From positions 248,001 through 312,000 of the forward strand of contig NZ_VOGO01000002.1 of assembly GCF_007923355.1 (NCBI RefSeq): a DNA stretch of 64,000 nucleotides. The letters run 5' to 3'. The position numbers were made by a program, and so were the translations under genes. Below the pieces are notes generated by a model. It ran no database searches, was not told the origin of the DNA, and saw only the letters and a program-made list of their open reading frames with translations. This DNA is from Falsiphaeobacter marinintestinus (GTDB lineage: Bacteria > Pseudomonadota > Alphaproteobacteria > Rhodobacterales > Rhodobacteraceae). Shown here one piece after another: positions 54,439 through 63,841 of this stretch. Position 1 is the stretch's first letter. Each line of letters opens with the position of its first letter.

Positions 54439-54646
54439 GCCGAGCGCTGTTCTAAGGTGCGCCTGCGGCGCATGCGATACTTTGGATGAGGGACGCTGTC
54501 CCTCAAACTCCCTTGGGTATTTTGGAACAAGAAAGAAGCATAGCCAATTTGCTGCTTCTTTCTTGTTTATAAAAACCCCGGGGGTGAATGGCCAAAGGCC
54601 AGAGGGGGCTGGCCCCCATTCTCTCTCTCTCGGCTTAGTGAAAGCG
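54439..54646. repeat. GC-rich intergenic element, copy 2, with a long inverted repeat
   Basis: AACAAGAAAGAAGCA (54526-54540) and TGCTTCTTTCTTGTT (54553-54567) form a 15-bp perfect stem with a 12-base loop between the convergent genes 54438 and 54647. Then CCCCGGGGGTG and a GGGGG-ctg-GCCCC hairpin follow (54577-54617), similar to the element at 15428-15493. A CT repeat (tctctctctctc, near 54621) ends it. The AT-rich hairpin could act as terminator for both genes. Confidence 0.6.
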
Positions 54647-55111
54647 TCAAAGCGGCATGGCCGTGTCTTCGATCACGGCTTCCATCGCAACGAAACTTGA
54701 CGTCGAGCTGACATGCGGCAGCGTCGACAGTGTTTCACCCATGATGCGTCTGTAATCCGAGATATCATGGGAGCGCACTTTCAACAGGTAATCAAACCCG
54801 CCTGCGATCATATAGCATTCTTCGATCTCGGGGATCTGGCGCACAGCCGCATTGAAAGCGGTCAGCGATTTTTCCCGCGTGTCGTCCAATCGGATCTGGA
54901 CATAGGTGACATGGCTGAGACCAAGTTTCAGCGGCGACAGGATCGCCCGGTACCCGGTGATCAGGCCCGTGTCTTCCATTTGGCGGATGCGGGCGGCCAC
55001 GGGTGTCTTTGACAAACCAACACGGCGCGCGAGTTCCGAGATCGCCACACGGGCGTTGCTGGTCAGTTCGGCGAGGATTTTTCGGTCGATATCATCAATT
55101 TGTACGCGCAT
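54647..55111 (-). CDS. putR: Lrp/AsnC-family regulator, likely proline-responsive PutR
   Basis: The 154-residue product has a winged helix-turn-helix (LDDIDRKILAEL-like start, then ISELARRVGLSKTPVAARIR) and an AsnC ligand-binding domain (CYMIAGGFDYLLKVRSHDIS). It is divergent from putA, the position of PutR in other alphaproteobacteria, where it activates putA in the presence of proline. The name is by position and family, not by proof. Confidence 0.88.
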   Translation of the reverse strand: MRVQIDDIDRKILAELTSNARVAISELARRVGLSKTPVAARIRQMEDTGLITGYRAILSPLKLGLSHVTYVQIRLDDTREKSLTAFNAAVRQIPEIEECYMIAGGFDYLLKVRSHDISDYRRIMGETLSTLPHVSSTSSFVAMEAVIEDTAMPL

Positions 55112-55236
55112 GGCCTGAAGAACTCCAGAAATTTGGACGTTTGCACTATCAATTTGCCAAGTTTTGGGCGCACGGACCAGCCTTAGTTAGATAAAATGAT
55201 CGAATGAGACCTCTGACATGATGGATACCGTGAGAA
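55112..55236. promoter_or_regulatory. divergent control region of putR and putA
   Basis: The 125-base gap between putR and putA is rich in AT-biased tracts such as AAATTTGGACGTTTGCA near 55128 and CAATTTGCCAAG near 55149. These repeated TTTGSC-like tracts are plausible Lrp-type operator sites. Both promoters must lie here. I cannot mark individual -10 or -35 boxes with confidence. Confidence 0.45.
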
Positions 55237-58200
55237 ATGGCCACGCTTTCGTTTGACCGCTTTACGCCTGACGCCAAATTTGCGCCTGAGGGCGAGATCC
55301 TGAAGACGCTGGTGGCCGAGGCCGATCTGGACGCTGAGGTCAGAAAACGGATGTCGGCCCGTGCGGCGACGCTGGTTGCGCGGATAAGGACCGAGGCGAA
55401 CCCCAGTCTGATGGAGCATTTTCTGGCCGAGTACGGGTTGTCGACCCGCGAGGGTGTGGCGCTGATGTGTCTGGCCGAGGCGATGTTACGGGTGCCGGAT
55501 ACGGACACCATTGATGCGTTGATCGAGGATAAGATTGCGCCATCAGACTGGGGGCGGCATCTGGGCGAAGCATCGTCGTCTTTGGTCAATGCGTCGACCT
55601 GGGCGCTGATGTTGACTGGCCGAGTGTTGGACGACACGCCGCCGGGAGTGGCCGGGTTGCTGCGCGGCGCGGTCAAGCGGCTGGGCGAGCCGGTGATCCG
55701 CGCGGCGGTGAGCCGGGCGATGAAAGAGATGGGACGCCAGTTTGTCTTGGGCGAAACCATTCGCAAGGCTATGGACCGGGCGGCGGGCATGGAAGCCAAG
55801 GGATATACCTATAGCTATGACATGCTGGGCGAGGCGGCGATGACGCGCGCTGACGCGGATCGGTATGCCAGATCGTATGCGGATGCGATTAAGGCGATTG
55901 CCAGGGGCTGTACCCACGGATCCGTAGAAGCGAACCCAGGGATTTCGATCAAGCTGTCGGCGCTGCACCCGCGCTATGAAGTGGCGCAGGAAGACCGGGT
56001 GATGGCCGAGATCGTCCCGGTGGTGCGTGATCTGGCGCGTCAGGCCAAGGCGTCGGGGATGGGGCTGAATGTTGATGCCGAGGAACAGGATCGTCTGGTG
56101 CTGTCGCTGAAGGTCATTGAGGCTGTTTTGTCTGACCCTGAGTTGGCCGGGTGGGACGGGTTTGGTGTTGTCGTACAGGCCTATGGCAAGCGGGCCGGGT
56201 TGGTCATTGACTGGCTGCATGGGCTGGCGACGCGATTGGATCGGCGGATCATGGTGCGGCTGGTCAAGGGCGCGTATTGGGACACCGAGATCAAGCTTGC
56301 TCAGGTCGAAGGGTTATCGGATTTCACGCTGTTCACGTCAAAGACGGCGACGGACGTCAGCTATATCGCCAATGCCAGAAAGCTGCTGGATTGTTCCGAC
56401 CGGATTTATCCGCAGTTTGCCACGCATAATGCGCATACGGTTGCGGCCATTCTGGAGATCGCCGGGGGTCGTCGGTTTGAATTTCAGCGCTTGCATGGCA
56501 TGGGGGAACGTCTGCACGACATCGTTCTGGCTGATACCAATGGCCGGTGCCGGATTTATGCGCCGGTGGGCGCGCATCGTGATCTGTTGGCGTATCTGGT
56601 CCGGCGGTTGCTGGAGAACGGGGCAAATTCATCCTTTGTGCATCAGATCGTCGATGAAAGCGTATCGCCAGAGGAAGTTGCACAAGATCCGTTTGATGCG
56701 CTTGCCACGGCTTCGGCGCCATCGGGGTTGCATGCGCCTGCTGCGATCTTCGGGGCGGGGCGTGTTAATTCGAAAGGTTTCGATCTGAGCGATGAAGCCA
56801 CGCTTGTTCAGATCGATATGGCCCGGGATGTGGCATTGCCGGATGCGGCCCCGATCACGGTAAGCCCTGCCAGCGGCAAGACAGGTCCGGTTCGCAACCC
56901 CGCGACGGGTGCAATCGTCGGACATGTGACCGAGGCCGATGCCGACACCGCGCGCCAAGCGATTGGCGACGCGCAGGTTTGGGGAGCCGATGTTGGCGAC
57001 CGGGCAGCAGTGTTGCGTCGGGCGGCGGATCTGTATGAAGCGAACTTTGGCGTGATCTTTGCAGCCCTTGCGCGTGAAGCGGGCAAGACGTTGCCGGATG
57101 CGGTGGGGGAACTTCGCGAGGCCGTCGATTTCCTGCGCTATTATGCGGATGAGGCCGAGCGGTCGAAACCTCAGCCGCGCGGCACGTTTGTGGCGATTTC
57201 GCCATGGAACTTTCCGCTGGCGATTTTTACTGGCCAGATCGCGGCGACACTGGCCGCGGGAAATGCTGTGCTTGCCAAACCGGCCGAGCAGACTCCGATC
57301 ATTTCGGCCATTGCTGTCAGGTTGTTGCATGAGGCCGGTGTGCCGGTGTCGGCGTTGCAATTGCTGACCGGTCGGGGCGGCACGGTGGGTGCGGCGCTGA
57401 CGTCGGATGCGCGGGTGTCGGGTGTTGTGTTCACGGGATCGACCGAGACGGCGCTGGTCATCCGGCGGGCCATGGCAGATCACATGTCGCCCTCGGCTCC
57501 GCTGATTGCGGAAACTGGCGGGCTGAATGCGATGATCGTGGATTCGACAGCGCTGCCGGAACAGGCGGTGCGCGATATCGTGGCCTCGGCTTTCCAGTCG
57601 GCGGGGCAACGGTGTTCGGCTTTGCGGTGCCTGTATGTGCAGGAGGATGTTGCGCCGCATTTGATCGATATGATCCGGGGGGCGATGGATGAGCTGTCTG
57701 TGGGGGACCCGTGGCGTTTGTCCACTGATGTGGGCCCGGTCATCGACGGGGACGCGCGGGCGGGGATTGCCGGATACATTGAAACTGCGCGGGCGCGCAG
57801 GAAGATCCTGCATCAGGTGGCAGCGCCTGATGCTGGGACGTTCATTGCGCCGACCCTGATCGCGGTGCCGGGGATCGAAGCGCTGGAACGCGAGGTGTTT
57901 GGGCCGGTTTTGCATGTTGCGACGTTCAGGGGCACCGAGATCGACAAGGTCATCGGGGCGGTGAATGCGACGGGCTTTGGTCTGACCTTTGGTCTGCACA
58001 CGCGGATTGACAACCGCGTGCAAGAGATTGCCGACGGTATCCATGCAGGCAACATCTATGTGAACCGCAACCAGATTGGCGCGGTGGTGGGCAGTCAGCC
58101 GTTTGGCGGAGAAGGGTTGTCGGGCACAGGTCCCAAGGCGGGCGGGCCGCTGTATCTGAGCCGGTTTGCGGCTTCACAACCGGGGGGGGCGGCCGGGGCG

Positions 58201-58644
58201 TGGCAAGAGCGATGCGATCTGGCCGGGCTTGAGGCGCGGATTGCGCAGGTGTCACTTCCGGGTCGGCTGTCGCAGATCGAATTGCCGGGCCCGACAGGCG
58301 AGGCAAACACTCTGACCACTCTGGCCCGGGGTCCGATCCTGTGCATGGGGCCGGGCGACGCGGCGATGCGCGCTCAGATCGCACAAGTCCAGGCGCTGGG
58401 CGGTGTTGCGATTGGTGTCGAAGGCCGGCTTCGCCCGGCGGCGCTGTCGGATCTTAAGGGGATCAAGGGAGCCATCTGGTGGGGGGATGATGCAAGGCCC
58501 TATGCGCAGGCGCTGGCGGCCCGCTCAGGGGCCATTCTGCCCCTGATTGCCGATATGCCGGATCTGGGGCATGTGGCGCATGAGCGGCACCTGTGTATCG
58601 ATACGACAGCAGCGGGTGGGAATGCGAAACTGCTGGCGGGCTGA
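55237..58644 (+). CDS. putA: bifunctional proline dehydrogenase / L-glutamate gamma-semialdehyde dehydrogenase
   Basis: PutA oxidises proline to glutamate in two steps. The 1135-residue product has the FAD-dependent proline dehydrogenase part near residues 180-460 (SIKLSALHPRYEVAQEDRV, LVKGAYWDTEIKLAQVEG, THNAHTVAAIL). The aldehyde dehydrogenase part near 540-990 holds the ISPWNFPLAIFTGQI and ETGGLNAMIVDSTA motifs and the catalytic Cys in SAGQRCSALRC. It lacks the N-terminal ribbon-helix-helix DNA-binding domain of the E. coli protein, which fits control by a separate Lrp-type regulator. A C-terminal domain of about 140 residues follows. Confidence 0.97.
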   Translation: MATLSFDRFTPDAKFAPEGEILKTLVAEADLDAEVRKRMSARAATLVARIRTEANPSLMEHFLAEYGLSTREGVALMCLAEAMLRVPDTDTIDALIEDKIAPSDWGRHLGEASSSLVNASTWALMLTGRVLDDTPPGVAGLLRGAVKRLGEPVIRAAVSRAMKEMGRQFVLGETIRKAMDRAAGMEAKGYTYSYDMLGEAAMTRADADRYARSYADAIKAIARGCTHGSVEANPGISIKLSALHPRYEVAQEDRVMAEIVPVVRDLARQAKASGMGLNVDAEEQDRLVLSLKVIEAVLSDPELAGWDGFGVVVQAYGKRAGLVIDWLHGLATRLDRRIMVRLVKGAYWDTEIKLAQVEGLSDFTLFTSKTATDVSYIANARKLLDCSDRIYPQFATHNAHTVAAILEIAGGRRFEFQRLHGMGERLHDIVLADTNGRCRIYAPVGAHRDLLAYLVRRLLENGANSSFVHQIVDESVSPEEVAQDPFDALATASAPSGLHAPAAIFGAGRVNSKGFDLSDEATLVQIDMARDVALPDAAPITVSPASGKTGPVRNPATGAIVGHVTEADADTARQAIGDAQVWGADVGDRAAVLRRAADLYEANFGVIFAALAREAGKTLPDAVGELREAVDFLRYYADEAERSKPQPRGTFVAISPWNFPLAIFTGQIAATLAAGNAVLAKPAEQTPIISAIAVRLLHEAGVPVSALQLLTGRGGTVGAALTSDARVSGVVFTGSTETALVIRRAMADHMSPSAPLIAETGGLNAMIVDSTALPEQAVRDIVASAFQSAGQRCSALRCLYVQEDVAPHLIDMIRGAMDELSVGDPWRLSTDVGPVIDGDARAGIAGYIETARARRKILHQVAAPDAGTFIAPTLIAVPGIEALEREVFGPVLHVATFRGTEIDKVIGAVNATGFGLTFGLHTRIDNRVQEIADGIHAGNIYVNRNQIGAVVGSQPFGGEGLSGTGPKAGGPLYLSRFAASQPGGAAGAWQERCDLAGLEARIAQVSLPGRLSQIELPGPTGEANTLTTLARGPILCMGPGDAAMRAQIAQVQALGGVAIGVEGRLRPAALSDLKGIKGAIWWGDDARPYAQALAARSGAILPLIADMPDLGHVAHERHLCIDTTAAGGNAKLLAG

Positions 58645-58651
58645 TATGGCG

Positions 58652-59734
58652 TCACGGCACAACGACGATGTTTCCCGTATGCTGTTTGGCGATAAAGCTG
58701 GCCTGCGCGGCGTGAAGCTCGCTTAGCGGATAGGTGGCTGCCAGCGCCGGCTTGATCTCGCCTGCCTCGATATAGCGGACAAGGTTTTGCATCACCTCGG
58801 GGTCGATGACGGTCGAGCCGGTGAAGGTCAGGTCGCGCAGATAAAACGTGCGCAGGTCGAAGTTGACCATTGGTCCGGCAATCGCACCCGAACAGGTATA
58901 GCGCCCGCCACGTTCGAGGCTGTCGATCAGGTTAGGCCAGTCGTCGCCGCCCACCACATCGGCGACAACGGTGATTTTCTCATCCCCCAGTGCCTTGCGC
59001 AGATCTTCGGGCGCGCGAGGCAGGATACGGTCGGGACCAAGTTTGGCAACGTCCGGGTGCTTTGCCTCGGACGCCAGCGCGATCACCCGTGCGCCACGGC
59101 GTTTGGCCAGTTGCACGAGGGCGCCGCCGACGCCGCCCGATGCGCCGGGCACCAGAACCGTATCGGCGGCTGTTACGCGGGCGCGGGTCAGCATGCCTTC
59201 GGCGGTGGAATACGAGCAGGAAAACGTGGCGAGTTCAGCATCCGAGAAGTCCGAGACCACCGGAACCGCGTTTTGCGCGGGCAGGGTGGTGAATTGTGCA
59301 AACCCGCCATCGCGTTCGGATCCGTAATACCCGGTCTTGTCCTTGTTCTGGGGATCGTCCGGGTCGCGCAGCCAGTTATCGGAAATGATCCGCTCTCCGA
59401 TTCGTTTGGCATCGACGCCGGGACCAACAGCGACGATTTCACCGCAGACATCCGCGCCTTGAATGCGCGGGAAGGTCAGCGGCTTGCCGCCCCATGTCGG
59501 GTCTTCTTCACCGACGCCCTCAAAGGCCTCTCCGGTGGTGCGGTCGGTGACGGTTTTCGAATACCAGCCGGTGCGCGTGTTGACGTCGGTGTTGTTCAGC
59601 CCGCAGGCAAGAACACGCACCAGAACCTCACCTGCGGCAGGGTCGGGACGGGGCCAGTTTTCATGGAGCACGATCTGGTCAAGGTCTCCGTGGCCCATCG
59701 TGACCATGGCGCGCATTGTTGACGGGAGGGACAT
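58652..59734 (-). CDS. MDR-family zinc-type alcohol dehydrogenase / quinone oxidoreductase-like protein
   Basis: The 360-residue product has the GroES-like N-terminal half (GEVLVRVLACGLNNTDVNTR) and the Rossmann cofactor loop VPGASGGVGGALVQLAKRRG. The cysteine at ADVCGEIVAVG and the long N-terminal region are typical of the quinone oxidoreductase branch. The catalytic zinc ligands of alcohol dehydrogenases are not all present, so it is probably an NADPH-dependent reductase. It is convergent with putA with a 7-base gap. Confidence 0.87.
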   Translation of the reverse strand: MSLPSTMRAMVTMGHGDLDQIVLHENWPRPDPAAGEVLVRVLACGLNNTDVNTRTGWYSKTVTDRTTGEAFEGVGEEDPTWGGKPLTFPRIQGADVCGEIVAVGPGVDAKRIGERIISDNWLRDPDDPQNKDKTGYYGSERDGGFAQFTTLPAQNAVPVVSDFSDAELATFSCSYSTAEGMLTRARVTAADTVLVPGASGGVGGALVQLAKRRGARVIALASEAKHPDVAKLGPDRILPRAPEDLRKALGDEKITVVADVVGGDDWPNLIDSLERGGRYTCSGAIAGPMVNFDLRTFYLRDLTFTGSTVIDPEVMQNLVRYIEAGEIKPALAATYPLSELHAAQASFIAKQHTGNIVVVP

Positions 59735-59980
59735 AGGGCGGTCTCCGGTTGGCTGGTGATCTGCAAGGGTCGCAATCTGCGTCCATACACAGGCAAGGCT
59801 GGGCCATCGTCAAGGTCTTGTGCGGCAAGCTTGCTGGTTGGACCCCGGGGGTTTGTGGGAGGAGGCCCAGGGTGGCAGGTTCGGAGTAACTTTACAATCT
59901 CTGTGCCCGGCCCCATCGTGATCGGACCGGGACAAGCCGGATCTTGACTTAACAAGTCGAACACAAGGGGAGATGACATC

Positions 59981-60682
59981 ATGACGGACAAGGTTTGCCT
60001 GATCATCGGCGGTGGCCGTGGCATGGGGGCTGCGACAGCGCGGGAGATGCATGGGCGTGGCTACAAGCTGGCCCTGATGTCGCCTTCGGAAAGCTGTGAG
60101 GCCCTTGCGGCGGAACTGGGCAGTGTCGCCCATCGTGGTGTGGCCGAGAATGGTGATGACGTTCAGGCGGTGTTCGATCTGACGATGAAGACCTATGGGC
60201 GCATCGATGCGGTGCTGATCCATGTCGGCGGTCCGCCCAAGGGCGATCTGCTGGAGATATCAGAAGACGATTGGGACAAGGCCAACGCGATGGTGGTGAA
60301 GCCGGTGATCCGTGTGGCCAAGCTGGTCACACCGGTGATGGAGGCGCAGGGGGGCGGGTCGATCGTCAACATCACGACCTTCTCGGCGTTTGAACCGTCG
60401 CTGACATTCCCGACGTCCAGCGTCTATCGTGTCGCGGTGTCCTCGTTTACCAAGCTGTTCTCGGATCGTTACGGTCCGGCCAACATCCGCATGAACTGCC
60501 TGTTGCCGGGCTTTACCGACAGTCTGGACCTGCCGCAGAAGTTCGCTGACATGTCTGCGCTGGGCCGTCTTGCCCGGGCCGAGGAACAGGCCAAGGCGGC
60601 GGCGTTTTTGCTGACGGATGATTCCAGCTTTATCACCGGGCAAAGCCTGCGCGCTGATGGCGGTGTGACACGGGCTATGTGA
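59981..60682 (+). CDS. short-chain dehydrogenase/reductase
   Basis: The 233-residue product has the SDR cofactor loop GGGRGMGAATAREMHGRG, an HVGGPPKGDLLEI segment in place of NNAG, and the catalytic Tyr in SSVYRVAVSSFTKL. That last segment has Y-x3-S-S rather than the usual Y-x3-K, so the catalytic lysine may be shifted or absent. GGGGAG precedes the ATG. A GACTT/AAGTC palindrome at 59946-59958, just upstream, may be an operator. The substrate is unknown. Confidence 0.8.
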   Translation: MTDKVCLIIGGGRGMGAATAREMHGRGYKLALMSPSESCEALAAELGSVAHRGVAENGDDVQAVFDLTMKTYGRIDAVLIHVGGPPKGDLLEISEDDWDKANAMVVKPVIRVAKLVTPVMEAQGGGSIVNITTFSAFEPSLTFPTSSVYRVAVSSFTKLFSDRYGPANIRMNCLLPGFTDSLDLPQKFADMSALGRLARAEEQAKAAAFLLTDDSSFITGQSLRADGGVTRAM

Positions 60683-60691
60683 CGGGCGGCG

Positions 60692-62941
60692 TTACTCAAG
60701 CCTGGCCACATTCACCAGCGCCGTGTGGGCGCTGCACCCCTGACCCAGCCGGGACGTGCCGACATCCAGCGTCAGAACGTTCGGGTTGCCGTCAGGGTCG
60801 ATATTGTCGCCGGTGGCACCATACCATGCGCCTGTGGGCAGGGCGACGACTCCGGTCAGGATGTCATCCGTCACAAGGGCGCGGGCCCGGACGGCTCCAC
60901 GGGTGTTGAAGACGCGCACCAGATCGCCCGAGGCGATGCCGCGCGCGGCCGCGTCGGTGGGGTTGATCACAAGCGATTCCGGCCGCGCGCCTTCGACATC
61001 GGCAAGCGCGCATTCCAGTTGGCTGTGCAGCTTGTCGCCGGGTTGGGGCGAGGTCAGGTGCAAAGGCGTGTCGGGTGTGGCGGTTCCCTTCCATTCCTGC
61101 GGCGGCAGCCAGACCGGGTGGCCGGGACAGTCGGGATAGCCAAAGCTGTCGATGGTTTCCGAGAAAATCTCGATCCGGCCTGAGGGCGTGGTCAGAGGTT
61201 TGCCTTCGGGATCTGCGCGGAAGTCGCGCAGGAACAGATTTTTTGGGGTGTCGGATTTGACCGGCAACTGCACCCAGTTCTGTACGCGCAATGCGTCGAA
61301 ATCGGGAACGTCGATGCCCATCGCAACGCCGCGATCCCGGTATCCGTCATACAGATGGCGCAACCAGCCTTCGGCGTCGCGCCCTTCGGTAAACGTGTCA
61401 CCGATGCCCATGCGCTGGGCGAGGCCGCTGAAGATGTCATAGTCATTGCGCGCCTCGCCGACCGGCGGGATCAGCTGTGGCATGTTGAACAGGTAGTCAT
61501 CCAGATCCGAGCGTCCGATATCCTCGCGTTCGTACGGCGTCGTGGCCGGGAACACGATATCGGCGCGCTGGGCGGTGGCGGTCCACCAGGGTTCGTTGAC
61601 GATGATGGTTTCGGGGCGTTTGAACGCCGCGTCCAGCCGGCCCAGATCCTGATGGTGGTGAAACGGGTTGCCACCGGCCCAATAGACCAGCCGGATATCG
61701 GCATAGGGTTCGCGGCGACCGTTGAAGTCATACTCCATCCCAGGGTTCAGCAGCATGTCGGAAATGCGGGCCACCGGGATCATCTTTTTCACCGGGTTGC
61801 GGCCCTGATCGAAGGTCACGCCGCCCAGCGGTTTCATCGGCTTTCCGACCCCGCCGATGGCGCCATAGCCATATCCGACACCGCCGCCCGGTAGGCCGAT
61901 CTGGCCCAGCATCGCGGCCAGAACGGCGGACATCCAATAGGGTTGTTCGCCATGTTCGGCGCGCTGGATCGACCAGGACACCGTGATCAGCGTCCGGGTC
62001 GAGGCCATGCGGCGGGCAAGAGCTGTGATCTCTTCCGCAGGAACGCCGCAAAGCGGGCTGGCCCAGTCGGGTGATTTTGGCTGGCCGTCGGCGTCGCCCA
62101 TCAGGTAGGGGCGGAAGCGGTCAAAGCCGGTGGTGTAGCGGTTCAGAAACGCGTGATCAGTCAGCCCTTCGGTTTCCAGCACATAGGCCAGCGCCAGCAT
62201 CAGCGCCGTGTCCGAAGCTGGCGTCACGGGAAGCCATTCGCAGGTCGGGGAGGCGTCGGTTTTCTGGGGGCCGATGTTGATACAGCGCATGCCTTTGCTG
62301 TGGAACCGGTCAAACCATGTTGCGGTCTGGTGTTCGGTGATGCCGCCCATGCTGACCATCGAGTTCTTGGGGTTGATCCCGCCGAACATGATCAGCGTTT
62401 CGGTATTGTCGTGGATGGTCTGCCAGCCGTCCTGCGCGGTATATACATAGGACAGAAACGGTTCGCCAAAAACATGTGGCATGATCGATTGCGCGCAACC
62501 GGTCGAATAGCTGCCGAAGGACGCGACATAGCCGCCGATCTGGTTCAGGAACCGGTGCACCTGGCTTTGTGCATGGTGAAACCGACCGGCTGAGGCCCAG
62601 CCATAAGATCCGCCAAAGATCGCTTCGTTGCCGTGGGTCTTGCAGATACGGTCGATTTCGGCGGCGGCGATGTCCAGTGCTTCGTCCCAGGGCAGTTCGA
62701 CGAAGTCATCTGTTCCACGACCGTCGCGGTCGCGGTTTTCCAGCCAGCCGCGCCGGATGGCGGGCCGGGCGACCCGGTTCTTGTGGTGCACCGCCTGGGG
62801 CAGGATATCGGGCAGGGTGGTCGGTTCGGGATCATGGGCAAAGGGGCGGGTCTTGATGATGCGGTCGCCTTCGGTCACAACCTCAAACGCGCCCCAATGG
62901 CTGGTGGTCACCCGGATCTGGCGGTCTGTGTGGTCGTGCAT
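60692..62941 (-). CDS. BisC-like molybdopterin oxidoreductase, cytoplasmic
   Basis: The 749-residue product is a DMSO-reductase-family enzyme of the TorA/BisC branch (biotin sulfoxide, methionine sulfoxide or trimethylamine oxide reduction). The molybdenum ligand is a serine in GSYSTGCAQSIMPHVFG near residue 145. The cofactor region MFGGINPKNSMVSMG and the C-terminal LHLTSPQPGDKLHSQLE also match. No Tat signal or iron-sulfur cysteine cluster is present, so it works in the cytoplasm without a [4Fe-4S] cluster. The ATG at 62941 is preceded by AGGGGAC. It is convergent with the SDR gene. Confidence 0.9.
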   Translation of the reverse strand: MHDHTDRQIRVTTSHWGAFEVVTEGDRIIKTRPFAHDPEPTTLPDILPQAVHHKNRVARPAIRRGWLENRDRDGRGTDDFVELPWDEALDIAAAEIDRICKTHGNEAIFGGSYGWASAGRFHHAQSQVHRFLNQIGGYVASFGSYSTGCAQSIMPHVFGEPFLSYVYTAQDGWQTIHDNTETLIMFGGINPKNSMVSMGGITEHQTATWFDRFHSKGMRCINIGPQKTDASPTCEWLPVTPASDTALMLALAYVLETEGLTDHAFLNRYTTGFDRFRPYLMGDADGQPKSPDWASPLCGVPAEEITALARRMASTRTLITVSWSIQRAEHGEQPYWMSAVLAAMLGQIGLPGGGVGYGYGAIGGVGKPMKPLGGVTFDQGRNPVKKMIPVARISDMLLNPGMEYDFNGRREPYADIRLVYWAGGNPFHHHQDLGRLDAAFKRPETIIVNEPWWTATAQRADIVFPATTPYEREDIGRSDLDDYLFNMPQLIPPVGEARNDYDIFSGLAQRMGIGDTFTEGRDAEGWLRHLYDGYRDRGVAMGIDVPDFDALRVQNWVQLPVKSDTPKNLFLRDFRADPEGKPLTTPSGRIEIFSETIDSFGYPDCPGHPVWLPPQEWKGTATPDTPLHLTSPQPGDKLHSQLECALADVEGARPESLVINPTDAAARGIASGDLVRVFNTRGAVRARALVTDDILTGVVALPTGAWYGATGDNIDPDGNPNVLTLDVGTSRLGQGCSAHTALVNVARLE

Positions 62942-63187
62942 GATCGTCCCCTGCATCACTGAGTCGGCCGCGGTGGCACCCGGCCCGACCGCAGCAGTGT
63001 TACCCGTTGCATCCCGATTGTCATCACTTGTCGAAAGGGCATTTGCGTTACCAGACAGGCGGATCTGGCGGATTGGGTATTCGTTGTGTCGATAGCAGAT
63101 TGCGAAGTTTCGGCTTTTCTTTTGGGCAGTGTCACGTCACCCTTTGCGGGAACTCATCTGTCCTGCAACTTGTCTGTCGAGGAAGCC

Positions 63188-63751
63188 ATGTCTGAACATC
63201 CGACGTTGAAGCCGTTCAATTTCAAGAAATGGGTGGAAGACAACGCCGACAAGCTGCGTCCTCCGGTGGGGAACCAGTTGCTCCACAAGGAAGGCGACAT
63301 GATCGTCATGGTGGTTGGCGGGCCCAATACGCGGATGGATTTCCACGATGATCCGGTCGAGGAATGGTTCTTTCAGCAGAAGGGCGACATGATGCTGAAG
63401 ATCGCGGACGGCGGTAAAATCTATGATGTGCCGGTGCGCGAAGGCGAAGTGTTTCTGTTGCCGCCCCACGTGCGTCACGCCCCGCAAAGGCCGCAGGAAG
63501 GGTCGATTGGCATCGTGGTGGAAGCGCCGCGCCAGCCGGGCATGAAAGAAGGCTTTGAGTGGTACTGCTTTGACTGTGAAGGTCTGGTGCATCGGGCCGA
63601 GGTCAGTCTTGACGGGGCCGAGGGGATCGTTTCGCAACTGCCAAAGATCTATGACGCGTTTCACGCGGATATCGAAGCCCGGACCTGCCCGAACTGCGGG
63701 ACAGTGCATCCCGGCAAGGGGCAGGCGCCCGAGGGCTGGGTTCAACTCTGA
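63188..63751 (+). CDS. nbaC: 3-hydroxyanthranilate 3,4-dioxygenase
   Basis: The enzyme opens the ring of 3-hydroxyanthranilate in tryptophan/kynurenine breakdown. The 187-residue cupin has the iron ligands H53, E59 (FHDDPVEEWFFQ) and H97 (PPHVRHAPQ). A second, rubredoxin-like iron site is formed by C127, C130 (CFDC) and C167, C170 (CPNC), as in the bacterial enzyme. The start at 63188 follows GAGGAAG. It is followed after 90 bases by kynureninase, so the two form a kynurenine operon. Confidence 0.95.
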   Translation: MSEHPTLKPFNFKKWVEDNADKLRPPVGNQLLHKEGDMIVMVVGGPNTRMDFHDDPVEEWFFQQKGDMMLKIADGGKIYDVPVREGEVFLLPPHVRHAPQRPQEGSIGIVVEAPRQPGMKEGFEWYCFDCEGLVHRAEVSLDGAEGIVSQLPKIYDAFHADIEARTCPNCGTVHPGKGQAPEGWVQL

Positions 63752-63841
63752 CCGCGATTCCGGTAGGGTCCGTTTCGAGAGACACCACATCAGACCGTCC
63801 TGTCCAAAGGGCGGTTTCTTTTCATGCAAAATGAGGCCGGG

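Noticed and set aside
56629-58044. 471-codon minus-strand open frame
   Set aside because: It is antisense to the aldehyde dehydrogenase part of putA and has an arginine-rich, non-protein-like composition.
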